Origin: Euryodendron excelsum
Taxonomy: Eukaryota > Streptophyta > Magnoliopsida > Ericales > Pentaphylacaceae
DNA length: 64,000 bases
Reading direction: 5' to 3'
Assembly: GCA_033060915.1 (NCBI GenBank)
Contig: CM065394.1
Location: 36,699,501 to 36,763,500 of the forward strand
Shown here: piece after piece, positions 44,118 through 57,232 of the stretch
Numbering within the stretch: the first letter of the stretch is position 1
How the letters are laid out: the number at the start of each line of letters is the position of its first letter
The notes under the pieces: generated by a model
The model's input: the letters and a program-made list of their open reading frames with translations, nothing else
Told to the model about the DNA's origin: nothing
Databases searched by the model: none
Translations under genes and position numbers: made by a program

Positions 44118-47100
44118 ATGAATTGCGAAATGAGGCGAGGGAAGCAAGAAAAGGACTCGGATGTCGCCGAGAAGGTGGTTGTCGCCGTCAAGGCGTCAAA
44201 GGAAATTCAAAAGACTGCTCTGGTTTGGGCTTTGACACATGTTGTTCAGCCTGGGGATTGCATAACGCTGCTAGTCGTGGTCCCTTCGCAAAGTTCAGGT
44301 GCCTTCCTCTGTCCTGTTTTTGTTCATGCCAATTTGATTGCGAAATTCATTTTTCTTGATGCCTAGATTTAGATGTTTTGACAATTCCATTCACTTTTGC
44401 TTTTATATTTGTTTTGTGTAAAGAAGTTTTGTGAAATTCATCATTCTTATTGCCAAGGGGCAAAGAAGTTTTTTGCATTTCATGGTCAACATCGAATTAG
44501 CATTGGTACTTCCTATGGATTTGATTTTATCATTTGGCTAGACGATGTAAATGGTCAACATGCTGCGCAATTTTGTCATGGCTGTATGGATTAAGTGTAT
44601 GTCCCACTAGTTATCTGGTATATGCTTTCTTCAATTTTAAGAAAGTTTTTCAAATCTCTTCCATTAATTTGGTTTCCTAATCTATGCTCTCTCTCTGTCT
44701 CTCTCTCAGATTTTTTGCCTTTCTGGCTGTCAAATATTTATTAAGTATGATTATTTTTGTCCCATTAGGCTTTAATTGGTATATTTCTATCTTGATTGTT
44801 CACTCATGTTGCAAGGATTCAAAGTTAAAAAGGTGTAGAAAATGAAGTGTGCTTCTCTTGATCATTTCCCTTGGGTACTTCTTGTGCAATTTGTTGTAAT
44901 AGGTACACGCTTTAATTTATCTAACTCTCTCTCAGTTCTGTAATGGTTGATAAGTTTTTTTTTGGTTCTAAGATTTGTAATGGTTGATAAGTTAACAGCA
45001 GATTCTATTATTACGTATGTTATCAATAACAAGAAAATGGAAGATAGTTGGCCAATCCCTTATTTGGGGGGTTTTCAGACATTAGCTTTATGTGGGGGTC
45101 TTTGAATATGTTACTTTTTTATATGTTACCAAATCTACACTACAACTATGATATAGCCTAGTACGGCAACTCTCTCTGTATTTTATCAGTCTTTCCATTT
45201 TTTATACCAGACTGGAAAGAATACAAAGTTTATTACGATGACCAATTTTCTGGAGCAGATTATGGCAACCAAATATTCAGAAGACCTGTCAATAGATATC
45301 GTACTGATAATTGTTTATCCTCCTATTCTTCAGGTAGGAAATTATGGGGTTTCCCTAGATTTGCAGGAGACTGTGCCAGTGGCCATCGAAGGTCTCATTC
45401 AGGAACAAGTTCAGAGCAGAAATCTGATATCACAGATTGCTGCTCCCAGATGATCCTTCAGCTACATGATGTTTATGATCCCAACAAAGTTAGTGCCTCT
45501 ATTTGGTTTTCCATATTTTGTTTTTTTGGTTTTATTTTTGACTTCTAACATGTGATTTATATCCTGACTCTGTCTATAGATAAACATGAAGATAAAAGTT
45601 GTTTCTGGATCACCATGTGGGGCAGTGGCCGCAGAGGCCAAGAGAGCTCAAGCTAATTGGGTTGTATTGGACAAGTAATAATCTTAGTTCTGATATGTGC
45701 AATTAATATGTATAAGAGTATATGGGTTTTGAATTCCCTTAATTTCTTTTATTTCTTTGCTAAATTATTAGCTCCCATCTGCTGATCTTTGATTTGGCAT
45801 TTGTGTTTCTTTCTTTTAATTTATGTTCCTTAAGTGATCCCTGTTTGAATTCCTTGCAGACAGCTCAAGCATGAAGAAAAGCGCTGTATGGAAGAGCTGC
45901 AGTGCAACATTGTGGTTATGAAGCGTTCCCAGCCAAAGGTTCTGCGTCTAAACTTGGTTGGATCACCCAAGAAGGAAGCTGAATCAGTGTGTCAATTACG
46001 ATCTGAAACAGATCAATCATCTGAGAAACAACCTAGAAACAAGAATGAAGACTCGAATTCCATCCGAGGACCTGTTGTGACTCCAACTAGTAGTCCAGAG
46101 CTATTTACTGCAACTGAAGCTGGAACTTCATCTGTATCGAGCTCAGATCCTGGGACCTCACTGTTTTTCATTTCAGAAATTAATGGGGACCTCAAGAAAG
46201 AGGAATCATTAGGCAGGAAGGAAACTCCTGATCTTGATGAATCAAGTTCGGATACAGACAGTGGAAACTTGTCTCCATCTTCTTCAAGTTTAAGGTTCCA
46301 ACCATGGATGGCGGAAATTCTCAATTCTCATCATCAATTGTCACAACACTTGGAAGAATGCTCACAAAGATCGAATGCAAGGCCTCAAACTTCAACACCA
46401 AAGGCTTTGCTGGAGAAGTTCTCTAACCTTGATCAAGAAGCTGGATTTGGATTGCCAAATTATAGACCTGATCTTGACTTCAGTGGAAATGTGAGAGAAG
46501 CAGTTTCTCTATCTAGAAATCCACCTCCTGGGCCCCCTCCTCTGTGTTCAATATGTCAACACAAGGCACCCCTATTCGGAAAACCCCCACGGTGGTTCAC
46601 ATATGCTGAGCTGGAGCTTGCTACGGGAGGATTTTCACAAGCTAATTTTTTGGCAGAAGGAGGGTTTGGATCTGTCCACAGAGGTGTCCTGCCAGATGGT
46701 CAAGCAGTTGCTGTTAAGCAACACAAATTGGCAAGTTCTCAGGGGGATCAAGAATTTTGCTCAGAAGTGGAAGTCCTCAGTTGTGCTCAGCACCGAAATG
46801 TTGTTATGTTAATTGGATTCTGTATTGAGGACAGGAGAAGGTTGCTGGTTTATGAATATATATGCAACGGGTCACTGGATTCTCATCTATATGGTAAATT
46901 TTCTTTACCCTCTTATGGAGTATTACAATGTAAATCAAATAGATGCACTCATTATTGAAAGTATTCAAGTCTTACTGTTTATTAGCAAATGGGCATATGA
47001 AACCTGATCTGCCATTTCCATTAAGTGAACCATGCCCTCAATTGAGACTGAAGTATTTAGATTTCTGGCAGATATAAATGTGAAATAATGCTGCATAAAC

Positions 47101-49494
47101 TGACCAGACTTGGAACTAGGACTTTTTTTCTTCAAGTACACTAATGGTCATACTTCTTAGGTCCTTCAATCTCACCATTTAGAGTTTAAAGCCCATTTAA
47201 ATAATTTCTTTTAATTGTAGCCAAGCTTATATAGGATTTTGGCATTTTCAGGTCGTCATCGAGATCCATTAGAATGGTCTGCACGTCAAAAAATTGCAGT
47301 GGGAGCTGCTCGAGGGCTACGATATCTTCACGAAGAATGCAGAGTAGGTTGCATTGTCCACCGTGACATGCGGCCTAACAACATCCTCATCACCCATGAT
47401 TTCGAACCACTAGTATGAAGATTTCTTAACCTCGTATATAAATATTGGTGTATGGTAATTGGTATTATCAATAAAGAGCACCTAAAGCATGCACCTATAA
47501 TTTATGTAGGAAATAAAACCATACACATTTCTATCATTAAAAAATGTAGACCTTTCTCAAGTGTACTTTTCGTATTTTACTTTGCTTTTTTTCTTGTTGC
47601 ATTCTTTAATCTCTTTTAGTCTTCTCTCTCCTCACCACCGCTCCCGTTTTTCTGTGGGAAAATGTTGTGAATGTCCACTAAAATGAATTATAGAAGAGCA
47701 CAACAGTAACTTCACATTGGTCGGAACGTTGTGAATGAGGAATCAAAGTCTTAGTTGCCATACTGACAATATTTGAATCTCTTCTCTTGGTCAAAGATTG
47801 AGGAGTCAAGGTGTTAGTATTTCAACTTTTCAAGTCATATGAACTGAGATGTAATGTTCGGCAAACTCCCCAATGCTTTCAAATTCAATAACATTATTTG
47901 GTTTCTGGATAAATTGTTGACTGCCCTATCTGAAATTCTGCTGAATCCAATATGGGTTATCCTTAGATGTCAATTGCCTTGACATTTAAGGAATGTAACT
48001 TCTGATGCAATAGATATTTTCTAGTCAAAAGTTTTTTCAACACTGTCATGAACTTAATCACCCTTTTTTGGTTATATTAGTTGCTTTCTAGTGTTTTGAT
48101 TTACTGATGCCATGATTGACGATGAATGTGCGCATAGAGACAGGTTTTAAAGTATTTCTGTCTTACTCCAACCCTTCATTTGCCAGGTCGGAGACTTTGG
48201 CTTAGCGAGATGGCAACCTGATGGAGACACGGGAGTGGAAACAAGGGTAATTGGAACTTTCGGGTATGTCTTGAGATAAAGCTTTAATTTTCTCCCAGAC
48301 CATCTCTGTGGAGATATGAAATCAAGTAAATTATTATTCTTAATGTAGGTATTTAGCTCCGGAATATGCTCAAAGTGGCCAGATCACAGAGAAAGCTGAT
48401 GTTTATTCGTTTGGGGTTGTTTTGGTGGAGCTTGTTACTGGAAGAAAAGCTGTGGACCTTGACCGGCCAAAGGGTCAGCAGTGCCTCACCGAATGGGTAT
48501 GTTGTAGATGATTCTACTTATTCTGTCCGTCAACCAAATGTTACCCATTATACTCGGTGTGTATTTCCATATGTTGTTTAGCAGTGTTGCAACTGGCTGA
48601 AACAAATGGATAAGAACGAAACCAAGTACATTGTTAAATCTTGCCCCTCCAGACTGTAGGTCCTTCCTCGTCCTTCATATTTATGCGTTCAATTTGGAAC
48701 AGGCACGTCCACTATTGGAAGAATATGCCATCAATGAACTGGTTGACCCACGGCTAGGAAACAACTATAATGAAGATGAGGTCTATTGCATGTTACATGC
48801 TGCATCCTTGTGCATTCGGCGGGATCCTCATTCACGGCCTCGCATGTCACAGGTAAGAGATTTAATGATAAATAATCAAACGGTGTTGAGCCAAGACTTT
48901 TGGTTGAATTTTTATCATTTTGATTTCTGTAGACACATGGTCTTGCTGTGTTCTAGAGCGATATGAAAAAGCAAAATATAGAATAGCATTACTAAAATCT
49001 TATGGAAAACATTAAATACTGCTACCTAACTACAGGAGAATCATTCTTTCATAGGAATGTTAAGCCTGTCCAAGTAGATCTTACAATCGGCAAAACACTT
49101 AAGACCACCTTAAAACTTCTATCAAGTTTCTCATGAAGTAGGTTCCCAGCAAAGGAGTATACAGAACCTGTCTTCATCATTTTTACGGGCCATTTGTCTT
49201 CATTCTGGCCAGACGTTTGCTTATTTGTTCCACATTCTTTGGTAACAGGTGCTCCGAATACTGGAGGGGGACACGATAATGGACTCAAATCAAATGTCGA
49301 CCCCTAGGTATGATGCGGGTAGTCGGAGTGGAAGGATTTGGCTGGAACAGCAGCAACAACATCAGCACCACAGTGGTCCGATGCTGAGCGAAGCATTGGA
49401 AGGGTTCGGTGGGAAGCTCTCCCTCGAGACACTAAGGCCATCTTTCTGGGAAAGGGAGAAGGCCAGGAGGACCTCACTTGAGACTGACTTGTAA
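44118..49494 (+). CDS. UspA-domain receptor-like cytoplasmic kinase (inactive protein kinase SELMODRAFT_444075-like; At3g13690/At1g55200/At5g56790 type)
   Basis: Nine exons: 44,118-44,298; 45,334-45,488; 45,580-45,674; 45,860-46,893; 47,252-47,412; 48,187-48,263; 48,349-48,496; 48,703-48,852; 49,249-49,494. All junctions are GT-AG, phases agree, and the product is 748 residues. Residues about 15-165 form an adenine-nucleotide alpha-hydrolase (UspA) fold; about 170-370 is a Ser-rich linker with [13 protein letters not shown] lies near 373; the kinase runs from about 390 to 680. Glycine loop [11 protein letters not shown], Lys430, HRD 525-527 and DFG 545-547 are all present; the residue after HRDM is Arg where Lys is usual. 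Despite the database name the catalytic set looks complete. No signal peptide or membrane segment, so probably cytosolic. The role in Arabidopsis is little known. The start could also be the ATG four codons later. Confidence 0.93.
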
Positions 49495-49888
49495 AGAGCT
49501 CTTCCACCCTCCCAACTGCAGGTGCATTATATATTGAATTGTATTTCCTTCCACTGTTCCGCTTCTTTTTTGTTATTTTTGTCTAATGCCATCTAGATTT
49601 TGTTTTTGTATAGTAGAAGGGAATTAGAGAAAGTAAGGTTTTGGAGCACTTCTCCATTTTGGAAAAGAAGTGAATTCTATGTTTAAATTAACCAAATTGC
49701 GCAGCATAATCTGTTCCTAAGGTCGCTTTTGCCATGGTGGTAGTGCATTGACATACATGCACAGCAACACAGATAGTTATATTTTGCATTCCATCACTTC
49801 ATACCAAATCTCACTTCAAAAATTAATAATGGGTTGACATTGCAAAAAAGTTAAAAAAGAAAGGCTTAATCGTAACAAATAAAAGTAG

Positions 49889-50072
49889 AGTTTAGTTTTG
49901 ATGCACTGACAGTGTAGAATTTTTTTTTATACAAGCAGATCACCAAAGTTCGACGTGTGTTGTTTAAAATTTAAATATAACACAAAAGAACAAGACTCAT
50001 GGACACATGTCGTATTTTGGTGCCCGTTTGTATAATAAAATTTTACACTGTCAGTGTATCAAAATTAAATTC
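49889..50072. mobile_element. MITE with ~40-bp terminal inverted repeats
   Basis: The left end (tttagttttgatgcactgacagtgtagaat) and the right end (attttacactgtcagtgtatcaaaattaaa) are inverted repeats. The interior lacks an ORF. It lies about 400 bp after the kinase stop, close to its 3' UTR. Superfamily not established. Confidence 0.75.
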
Positions 50073-52005
50073 ATAAAAATAAAGGCCTACTTGGTAAAGT
50101 GTAGCGGTTTAAAATGTAATTAATACTTGCTCAAATGTTGTATGTTTTTAGCATACAATCCCTAAGTTCCCATGGCAAAAACAACAGCATACAAGGACAT
50201 ATGACCCTAAAGATAATTATTTGTCAAGTACATGCTTTAATAGAAACTGAAGGAAGTCAATTTAAAAATGCAGAGAAGAGGGACCCAAAGATGATCATTT
50301 CTCAAGCATATGCTTAATTTTTCTAGTATTAGGTTATTTTACACATCCGTCACGCATTGCCTCTAAGCACAAGTGTCACCATTACATACACAAAAACATC
50401 TACATAACAGTTTATATGATACAGAAGGCAGCCAAAACAAAACCAAAGAGTAAAATGCAATTTTTTTTTCCTTATCATGGTAATATCTGTTTAATGTCTC
50501 TAATTCCATTCTTCAATTTAGGGTTTTCAGACTAAAGTTGCAAAAAATACGAGGGCCGCACATTATCTCTACAGTAAATTGAACATGAAGTCAATCAAGT
50601 TGAAAGCAAGAAAAAAAATTACAATCCTGGGATTTTGCTGATGAAATATACACAGAATGTCCACAGTGGAAAAATAAGAGACTAAGAAGATATATTTTAT
50701 ATACGTCATGTATACGAATAGTTTACTCAAAATAATAAAAAAAATTAAAAGATAACACTAGTTCTTCTATAATTTAAATGTTAAATTAGGTATAAAATCA
50801 CATCATTTTTATTTTATAATTTAATTCTAAGTTATTTTTTTCAAACTTATAATCTGTTTCATATGTTTTTAAGTGTTGGAAGTCATGGACATGTGTCTCG
50901 TCTATGTGTGCAAAATGTGTCTAGTTTTAAAACAAAAAAAATTTAAAAGTAAAAGGACACTTTTGGTTGTGTGTCCTACATATGTCAGTCAAGGAGTGTC
51001 CGGCATGGACACGACATTTTTTTAGAGGTGCTTGTGCTTCTTAGATAAGAGAGAACAAAAAAATTAAAAAAAAAGAAAAGTGTTCTAAATTTTTTCCACT
51101 CACATTTTGCTAATAGTTGCAAATTTTAAAAGCAATAGATTTTGTAACCAAATAATTGTTATGCTTTCTAAATGCTCTCAACCATTTTGCCATTGCTAAA
51201 TCACTTTTGTGCCAGAATCAGGTTCATTGGTCCCAGAAGGTTCATCAGATTCACTATCTCCTGAATGTGCAAAAGGTGCCAATTTGTGCTTGTGAGTCAT
51301 AAAATCAACTTCAGGTGGCAGTGCCCCCCTCTAGTGATATCTACCATTGTCAAACAATAAAAAAATGGACAAACAAATAGCAAAGAAAGTTACAACATCA
51401 TGAACTGCAGGGGCATTGAATTTCTGCATTTTTTTTTTTTAGAAGGAAGCAAGGGGAAAGGTGATGTCACCTCAGAATGGAGAGCGAGAGCTGAACATTA
51501 TCAACATTTATTTCAATGGGTTCATAATTTGCGAAACATATCACCATCATCACTCGATGTTTCTTGGGCATCAGCTGCGGCTTTAGTTCTTTTGTCAATG
51601 ACAACATTAACTAGGGTACGGTACCAGCTAGTACGGTTTGAAATGTACCGTTTCAACGAGTTTATACCTTAACTAGAGTTGTTTTTAAATTTAATTATAA
51701 AATTCAAGTAGTTTTAAATTTATTTACTAAATTTTAAATTGCTTAAAAAATTGTGTCTTAAAAACACAATTTTTATAAAAATCTGAAACAAACTTTAAAT
51801 AATAGAAGTTGTGCGACCTAAAGTCGTGTTTTGAAGGTATTTTTAAGACACGACTTCTTTGAACTATTTGAGTTTGATAAATATGTTTAAATTTTGAAAT
51901 CACTTGAATTTAATACTTAAATTTAAAAATAATCTTGATTTTGTAATAAACTCCATGGCTCATAGGTGATCACGTGATATACTTAAAAGGGCATGGGGAC
52001 CGTAA

Positions 52006-52764
52006 CAGTAATTGCTCATTTCTCACACTCCATGCTATTACCCTTTTTCAGAGTCAGCCTCCTGTAAACTACTGAAGGAAAGGGAGTAGCTATTCACCGT
52101 AGATTAATTCTTGATATTAAGGCCGTTTGATTTGGTTTATTTTAAGTTTATTTTATTTAATTTTTTTTATTTATAAGTAAAAAAGTCAAGATTTTAAAAT
52201 TTTTTTACTTCTTTTTTGCTTTTCTATTTATCTAATTCTGTTAAAAGCAAAAAAACTAAAAAAATTAATTTTTTTTACTTATAAACTAAAAAAACAAAAT
52301 TAAAAAAATTGCAAAAAAATCAAACCAAACCAAACGGGCACTAACTACTCTCCTCATGAAGGGGACATTTTCCCACGAAGCTCATCCATGTTTCATAATA
52401 AAGAGTAAGTAATTTGACTTCATAGTAAATACAAACGAAAATTAAGGATAAATCTCCCCCTACCCCCATCATCCACGTAGACATCTTGAAATTCACCCAA
52501 GTAGGCAATTTTAAATCAGTAATTGCTCATTCCTCACACTCCATGCCATTACCCCTTCTCAGGGTCAGCCTCCTGTAAACATTTGAAGGAAAGGGATTGG
52601 CTAGTCACCGTAGATTGATTCATGATACTAACTACTCTTCTCATGAAGGGGACATTTTCCCACAAAGCTCATCGATGTTTCATAACAAATTTGACTTCAT
52701 AAATCTATCCTTCCCCATGACCCACGTAGACATCTTGAAATTCACCCACGTGGACAATTTTAAA
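52006..52764. repeat. tandem duplication of a ~260-290 bp segment
   Basis: Copy 1 (about 52,006-52,513) and copy 2 (about 52,517-52,764) share cagtaattgctcatt, gtcagcctcctgtaaac, gaaggggacattttccca, cacgtagacatcttgaaatt and other blocks in order. Copy 1 also contains the MITE at 52,121-52,341, which copy 2 lacks. Confidence 0.88.
52121..52341. mobile_element. PIF/Harbinger-like (Tourist-type) foldback MITE, 221 bp
   Basis: Ends ggccgtttgatttgg and ccaaaccaaacgggcac are inverted repeats, and TAA flanks both sides (52,118-52,120; 52,342-52,344). The tandem partner at about 52,623-52,640 reads gatactaactactc with a single TAA, an unoccupied site, so the 3-bp TAA duplication is confirmed within the window. 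A relative lies at 19,427-19,637. Confidence 0.87.
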
Positions 52765-53648
52765 TTTCAAAGCCCAACGTAAGACATTTTACATTTCAAA
52801 TGATAATATAACTATTAAAATATTAACCAACCTTAACCGGGTTGTCCTAATTGGTCAACTGCGCGTGTTTCTCAGGCCAACTCAGGTTTAAGTCGTGAGA
52901 AATTTAGGATTTATCTCTCACGGAATACTCTAGTTTTCACATAAATGACTTGCATTGAATTATAAGTTGGTCTGAATACCTGACGATAATACCAAAAACA
53001 ACAAAAAAATTTATTAAACAACATTCAATGAGCATTGATCGAAGGTTCTATTTTGTATACCCCTTGCATTAGCAAGTTGAGACTTGGGATTAACCTATTG
53101 TTTGAAAAGTCTAATTTATTCGAAGTAACAGAGCCGGAAGCAATGACCAGACCAATGTTAGAAGAGTAATGCTATACAATCAGAATATATAACCAGAAAA
53201 TATAATCAGAATAATGTGGCTGAGTTATGAGTCTATCACTTTAAAACAAAGAATTTACCAAGATGTATTTTAATTATAAAACTGTCACTATCACATCATT
53301 CTGATTTAAAATTTTGTATAAAAATTCTGAAAGAATAACATTTTTCATGCTAGAATGATTACAATTGGCTAATAGATATAGATAGATTTGCAGACAATTT
53401 TAGTTTCTTATGAAGCTAGAATGAGAATCACATACAAGCATAGATGATACATTTCCCACCTCCAGCTTATTTTTCTCCCCAAAGAAAAGGTAGAAAAACA
53501 TTTACCATACAAAATGACAAAACCAAGAATGAAAAACAAAGCGATTTTAGCAACAATAACACAAACAATAAAAAATATATATATATTTTTTTGTCAAATA
53601 AAAACCTAAATTTAGTCATGGATACCACCACCGAAGCAGGGTGAAGTG

Positions 53649-54215
53649 CTAAGCGGTAGAAGATGGTATGGAGGGATAGAGGGCAGCTGTGCCGGCGGAC
53701 TCTTCATCCATAAACAAGTCATCGGTCTTCCTAAAAGCGGCGTGTATCAACACAAGAACAACCCCAATCAACAGCGAGATCAGAATATTGGCCGTCGCGT
53801 GAGTCAACAAGAGGAAAACGATTGTGAGGATCGAGAGTACGATCAACACCACACGGTCGTCGATCGTGCGGCTGAAAATCACCAGCGGCTCGTCGCGGAG
53901 GAAGTAGAGGAACAGCCAGACGGCCATCATGATGACGAAGACGATGAGCGAGATCGGGTGCCAGAGGAGGCTCAGGAAGAGGATCAGCAGAACGACAATG
54001 GCGTAGTTCATGCGGAAGTACGCGAGGTTCGTTTTGATCCGTTCGATTGCGTCGCTGAAGTTCCCCGGAAGGCCGATCGAATGGAGATTGACCATCTCCT
54101 TCCATGGCCGCCGCGTGCCCAGGCCCGACATCAATTGCTCCTTTGCGCGGGAAATATACTCCAGGTTTGTCCCTCCCGGCGATGATGACGTCGGGATTGT
54201 GCCGTATGTCGTCAT
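53649..54215 (-). CDS. PRA1.F: PRA1 family protein, subfamily F
   Basis: An intronless 188-residue prenylated-Rab acceptor protein of the endomembrane system, thought to act in vesicle traffic between ER, Golgi and endosomes. The start is the ATG with complement at 54,213-54,215 ([12 protein letters not shown]); the longer upstream reading is leader. Residues 1-66 are cytosolic, with RAKEQL and RPWKE as in PRA1; four membrane segments lie at about 69-84, 87-107, 121-137 and 141-158, in two pairs. The tail is short and acidic ([12 protein letters not shown]). The coding part is GC-rich against AT-rich flanks. It is transcribed away from the PLD gene and toward the kinase gene. Assigned to F by length and similarity to Arabidopsis PRA1.F members. 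Confidence 0.93.
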   Translation of the reverse strand: MTTYGTIPTSSSPGGTNLEYISRAKEQLMSGLGTRRPWKEMVNLHSIGLPGNFSDAIERIKTNLAYFRMNYAIVVLLILFLSLLWHPISLIVFVIMMAVWLFLYFLRDEPLVIFSRTIDDRVVLIVLSILTIVFLLLTHATANILISLLIGVVLVLIHAAFRKTDDLFMDEESAGTAALYPSIPSSTA

Positions 54216-55696
54216 TTTCCAGCGACTCTCTTGTGAACTCTCTCTGTCCTGTTTGGAGGGGAGAGGCGAGAAGAATAAGAAGAAGAAAAGGCAGGTGTAA
54301 AAGAGAGAGCGTAGGACGTCACGCACTGAATAATTTTGTGATACTCCGTACAACTAACTGTTGTGCCAGATGTACACGTGTAGGGTGATGGTTGATAGCA
54401 GACTTAGGATGGTTTATTGAAGAGTTTAGATTGGTTTAGTTATGGGGTTTTGATGGACGGTGGATACATGGTATGGTATGAATGAAAGTATGGAAATTAT
54501 ACCTAGGAACCCCGACATATTTAACGGCCTTTATCGGGTGGAGTGAAATGATAAGGTGAGGATAAGACCACACTTAGCGTCGTGGGGACGGCGATGATGT
54601 AAAGACGGCAAGTAAACAACGAAGTCATGTGTCGGAAACTGTGAGAAAGTCGTCAAGATGCATTTTAAAAAGTTCTGGTTGTTGGTTTGCGAAAACTGGA
54701 AGCCCAATAATCTGCATACGTGGAGTGTCGGCATTGGACCAAAGAAATCCCATGATATAGCGCACAAGTCACAATTTTGGTTACGTGGCCAACTATGAGA
54801 GCACATGAATTATGACAAGGGAAGTGGAAGAGTACTTGCGTGCTACAGGAGCACATTGCGTATCATGTGGTTGTCGGCTTTCTCGTCATCGATGAGACAT
54901 TTTGTGTTCTGTAATGGACTCCAGCCTTCATGAATTATACGATCGATGGCCTAACTAACAAGCCCCGATATGTTTGGAACAAAGTGACTTAAAGGTCATC
55001 CATAATGTGGAAACATCTGGAAGGTGAGGGTACAATTATTTGGAAAAAGATGTGATGACGTGTACAAGACTACAAACCTTTTTCTTACCATTTATTTATT
55101 TATTTGTCATGGTATGTTTAATTACCCTAATTTCAACGTAATATTACTTTTTTTTTATACATCACTTGAGAAGAGAACAGTGAGTTGAACCGGCATAGGT
55201 GGGCCTCACTTACCAAATAACAATGACGCTTTGTTTTAGGGATCAATAAGATATATAACAGTGGAATTTGAGGCTTTAAATGAAAGTTGACCAAATGATT
55301 CTGTATGACTTGTCCAATGGGTCAATGATGATAGTCATTTGGGCCTTAGGTGTTTGTATTGGAAACACACAAGTCCAATTCACGAGACTCCGGGCTTTTA
55401 TGAGGAATTATTCAATGGGCTCGAAATATCATGACAACCTAATAATGTGGTGTGTTTAACATATTAAAAATAAACATATATTTATATTTTGTCAACTTAA
55501 TTATAGAGGTAGTAAATATAAACTTGTTAAGAAAGTTATTATTTTTATTATTTTAAAAATTAGGTCAGTTAACTTAAAAATTAGGTAAATCAACCTAACG
55601 TATGAACATATATTTATTTTTAATAAGTTGGGCATATTATATTATCATGCTAACGTAATATTTCTAACTTACTAAATAATTTTTCAATTTTGAGGA

Positions 55697-56409
55697 TGAT
55701 GGGGACCGATCAAGACCCCCAATAATGGACTAACCACGACCATGGCCGACCACGACTAAACAAAATCATGGCCGATCATGGCCGAACAGACCATAATTGA
55801 GGAATACCAAGCACGACTTACGGAGCATGACCATGCCGAGAACGACCAAGCATGACCATGCCGAGCATGACTGAGCAGGCCATACCCCGAGCAGACCTTG
55901 TGGGACAATGCCATTCATTCCCCCTCACCTACCACGCTAGTGGGGGCCACCACTAACAACCCAATCATGATAACGTGTTTCAGGATCTCTCGTATAACAG
56001 GAGGCGGGTCACCTTCTCCGCTCTGACACACGTGTACCCTGGAAAGTAGAGATGATCCTCTCGAGTATTCTGACACCGCTCTGACCCTCCAACTAGACGT
56101 TGTCACGTGGGGAGACAATCATCTCCCACTATCTCTGTATATGCGATGCTCTCCTAGGGTGATGAGTAACTCGACCCATGAAAAAGGAAAACTCATCTTT
56201 TCCAACGAGGTACGCAAACACAAGACCCTAAAGAAAACCTAAGGCATTTTTTCTCCTCTAGAATGCTTGAATCTCTTTGAATCTAACTTGAACATCGGAA
56301 GACCTTTGGCTCTTATTACACCAGTGGGTTTAGTGCATGAGATCACCTACTAACTGGAGGGGAGCTCATCTCGAACTTGGGGGCAAGCCACCACGAATTT
56401 GCTGCATCG
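55697..56409 (+). repeat. diverged solo LTR related to the Gypsy element at 29-38 kb
   Basis: It begins TGATGGGGACC and ends TTTGCTGCATC, the ends of the minus-strand Gypsy LTR. From about 56,020 to the end it aligns with that LTR, including tagagatgatcctctcgag, gggtttagtgcatgagatca and gaatttgctgcatc. It is in the opposite orientation to the complete element. The first 300 bp hold imperfect repeats of catgaccatgccgag-type sequence. No internal coding region and no clear target duplication. Confidence 0.8.
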
Positions 56410-56819
56410 GGTATTCATATTTCATCACAAAGACATCATCTGTTGATGGAATGATGTGACTATCTCATAACTAAAGCTGCAAGCTTCCTTAATTTGACCA
56501 AGACAGAGGAAGTTAAACCTGGTATTCTAACGTGCAAATGTAGGCCATTTAAACTAAGAAAAATTATGATCCTACAAAAATATCCCATTAGAACAATGTG
56601 TCACATTTTTATGATTAAGAACTATTAAGTTATTTTAATAAGTATTTTATTTTAAAGTGAAATGTTCTAATTTAACAAAGTACAAAAATTCTATACATTT
56701 TTGGTTTCTATATTTTTACTTTACAACTAAAATTAATTTGAATTAGTCAAGCCAAAACAATAAATAAATAAAAGTTTAGCACGACATCATATCACCAACA
56801 CTGGCCTATACAAAATCCT

Positions 56820-56904
56820 TCACGTCGTACAAAGAATGAGTGAGTAAAGTGATGTTCCCGTCACGTCGTACACAGAATGAGTGAGTAAAGTAATGTTCTT
56901 GCTC
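56820..56904. repeat. 42-bp tandem duplication
   Basis: Two copies of a unit containing cacgtcgtac, agaatgagtgagtaaagt and gatgtt, directly adjoining the hAT element at 56,905. Confidence 0.88.
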
Positions 56905-57232
56905 TAGGTGTGGACATTGGCGGAATTGGCCTGACATTTACAAAAAAAAAAAATTCCGATCAAGCACAAAATTAAATTCCAAGTCGCCCAATTAAATAAA
57001 TATATCACTCATTTAATATAAAATTTATTTAATATATAATTTTATTCTCTATAAATAATATTAAAATATAAAAAAATATTATTTTATATATATTTCGCGC
57101 TGAGTTGGGTTTTAAAAATAATTTTTTAACTTGTTCATTATTCTAATTGGGTCTAAAAATAATTTTCAAACCCTATAATTTATGAACGGTTTGGACAGGC
57201 TTATCGGGCTCTCGGGCCCATGACCACCCCTT
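56905..57232. mobile_element. hAT-type MITE, 328 bp
   Basis: Starts TAGGTGTGGACATTGG and ends CATGACCACCCCTT, flanked by a perfect 8-bp duplication TCTTGCTC (56,897-56,904 and 57,233-57,240). It has no ORF. The ends match the element at 39,877-40,234. Confidence 0.87.

Larger units (their letters stand above)
49495..53648. other. intergenic between kinase and PRA1 gene
   Basis: The kinase 3' UTR occupies the first few hundred bases. The rest holds a MITE at 49,889-50,072, a degenerate block at about 50,870-51,030 with gtgtccggcatggacacg-type motifs, a GTACCG-type fragment at about 51,610-51,655, and a duplicated segment at 52,006-52,764 with a MITE. No gene is supported. Confidence 0.6.

Noticed and set aside
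53646..54388. plus-strand ORFs opposite the PRA1 gene
   Set aside because: Shadows of a GC-rich coding sequence on the minus strand.
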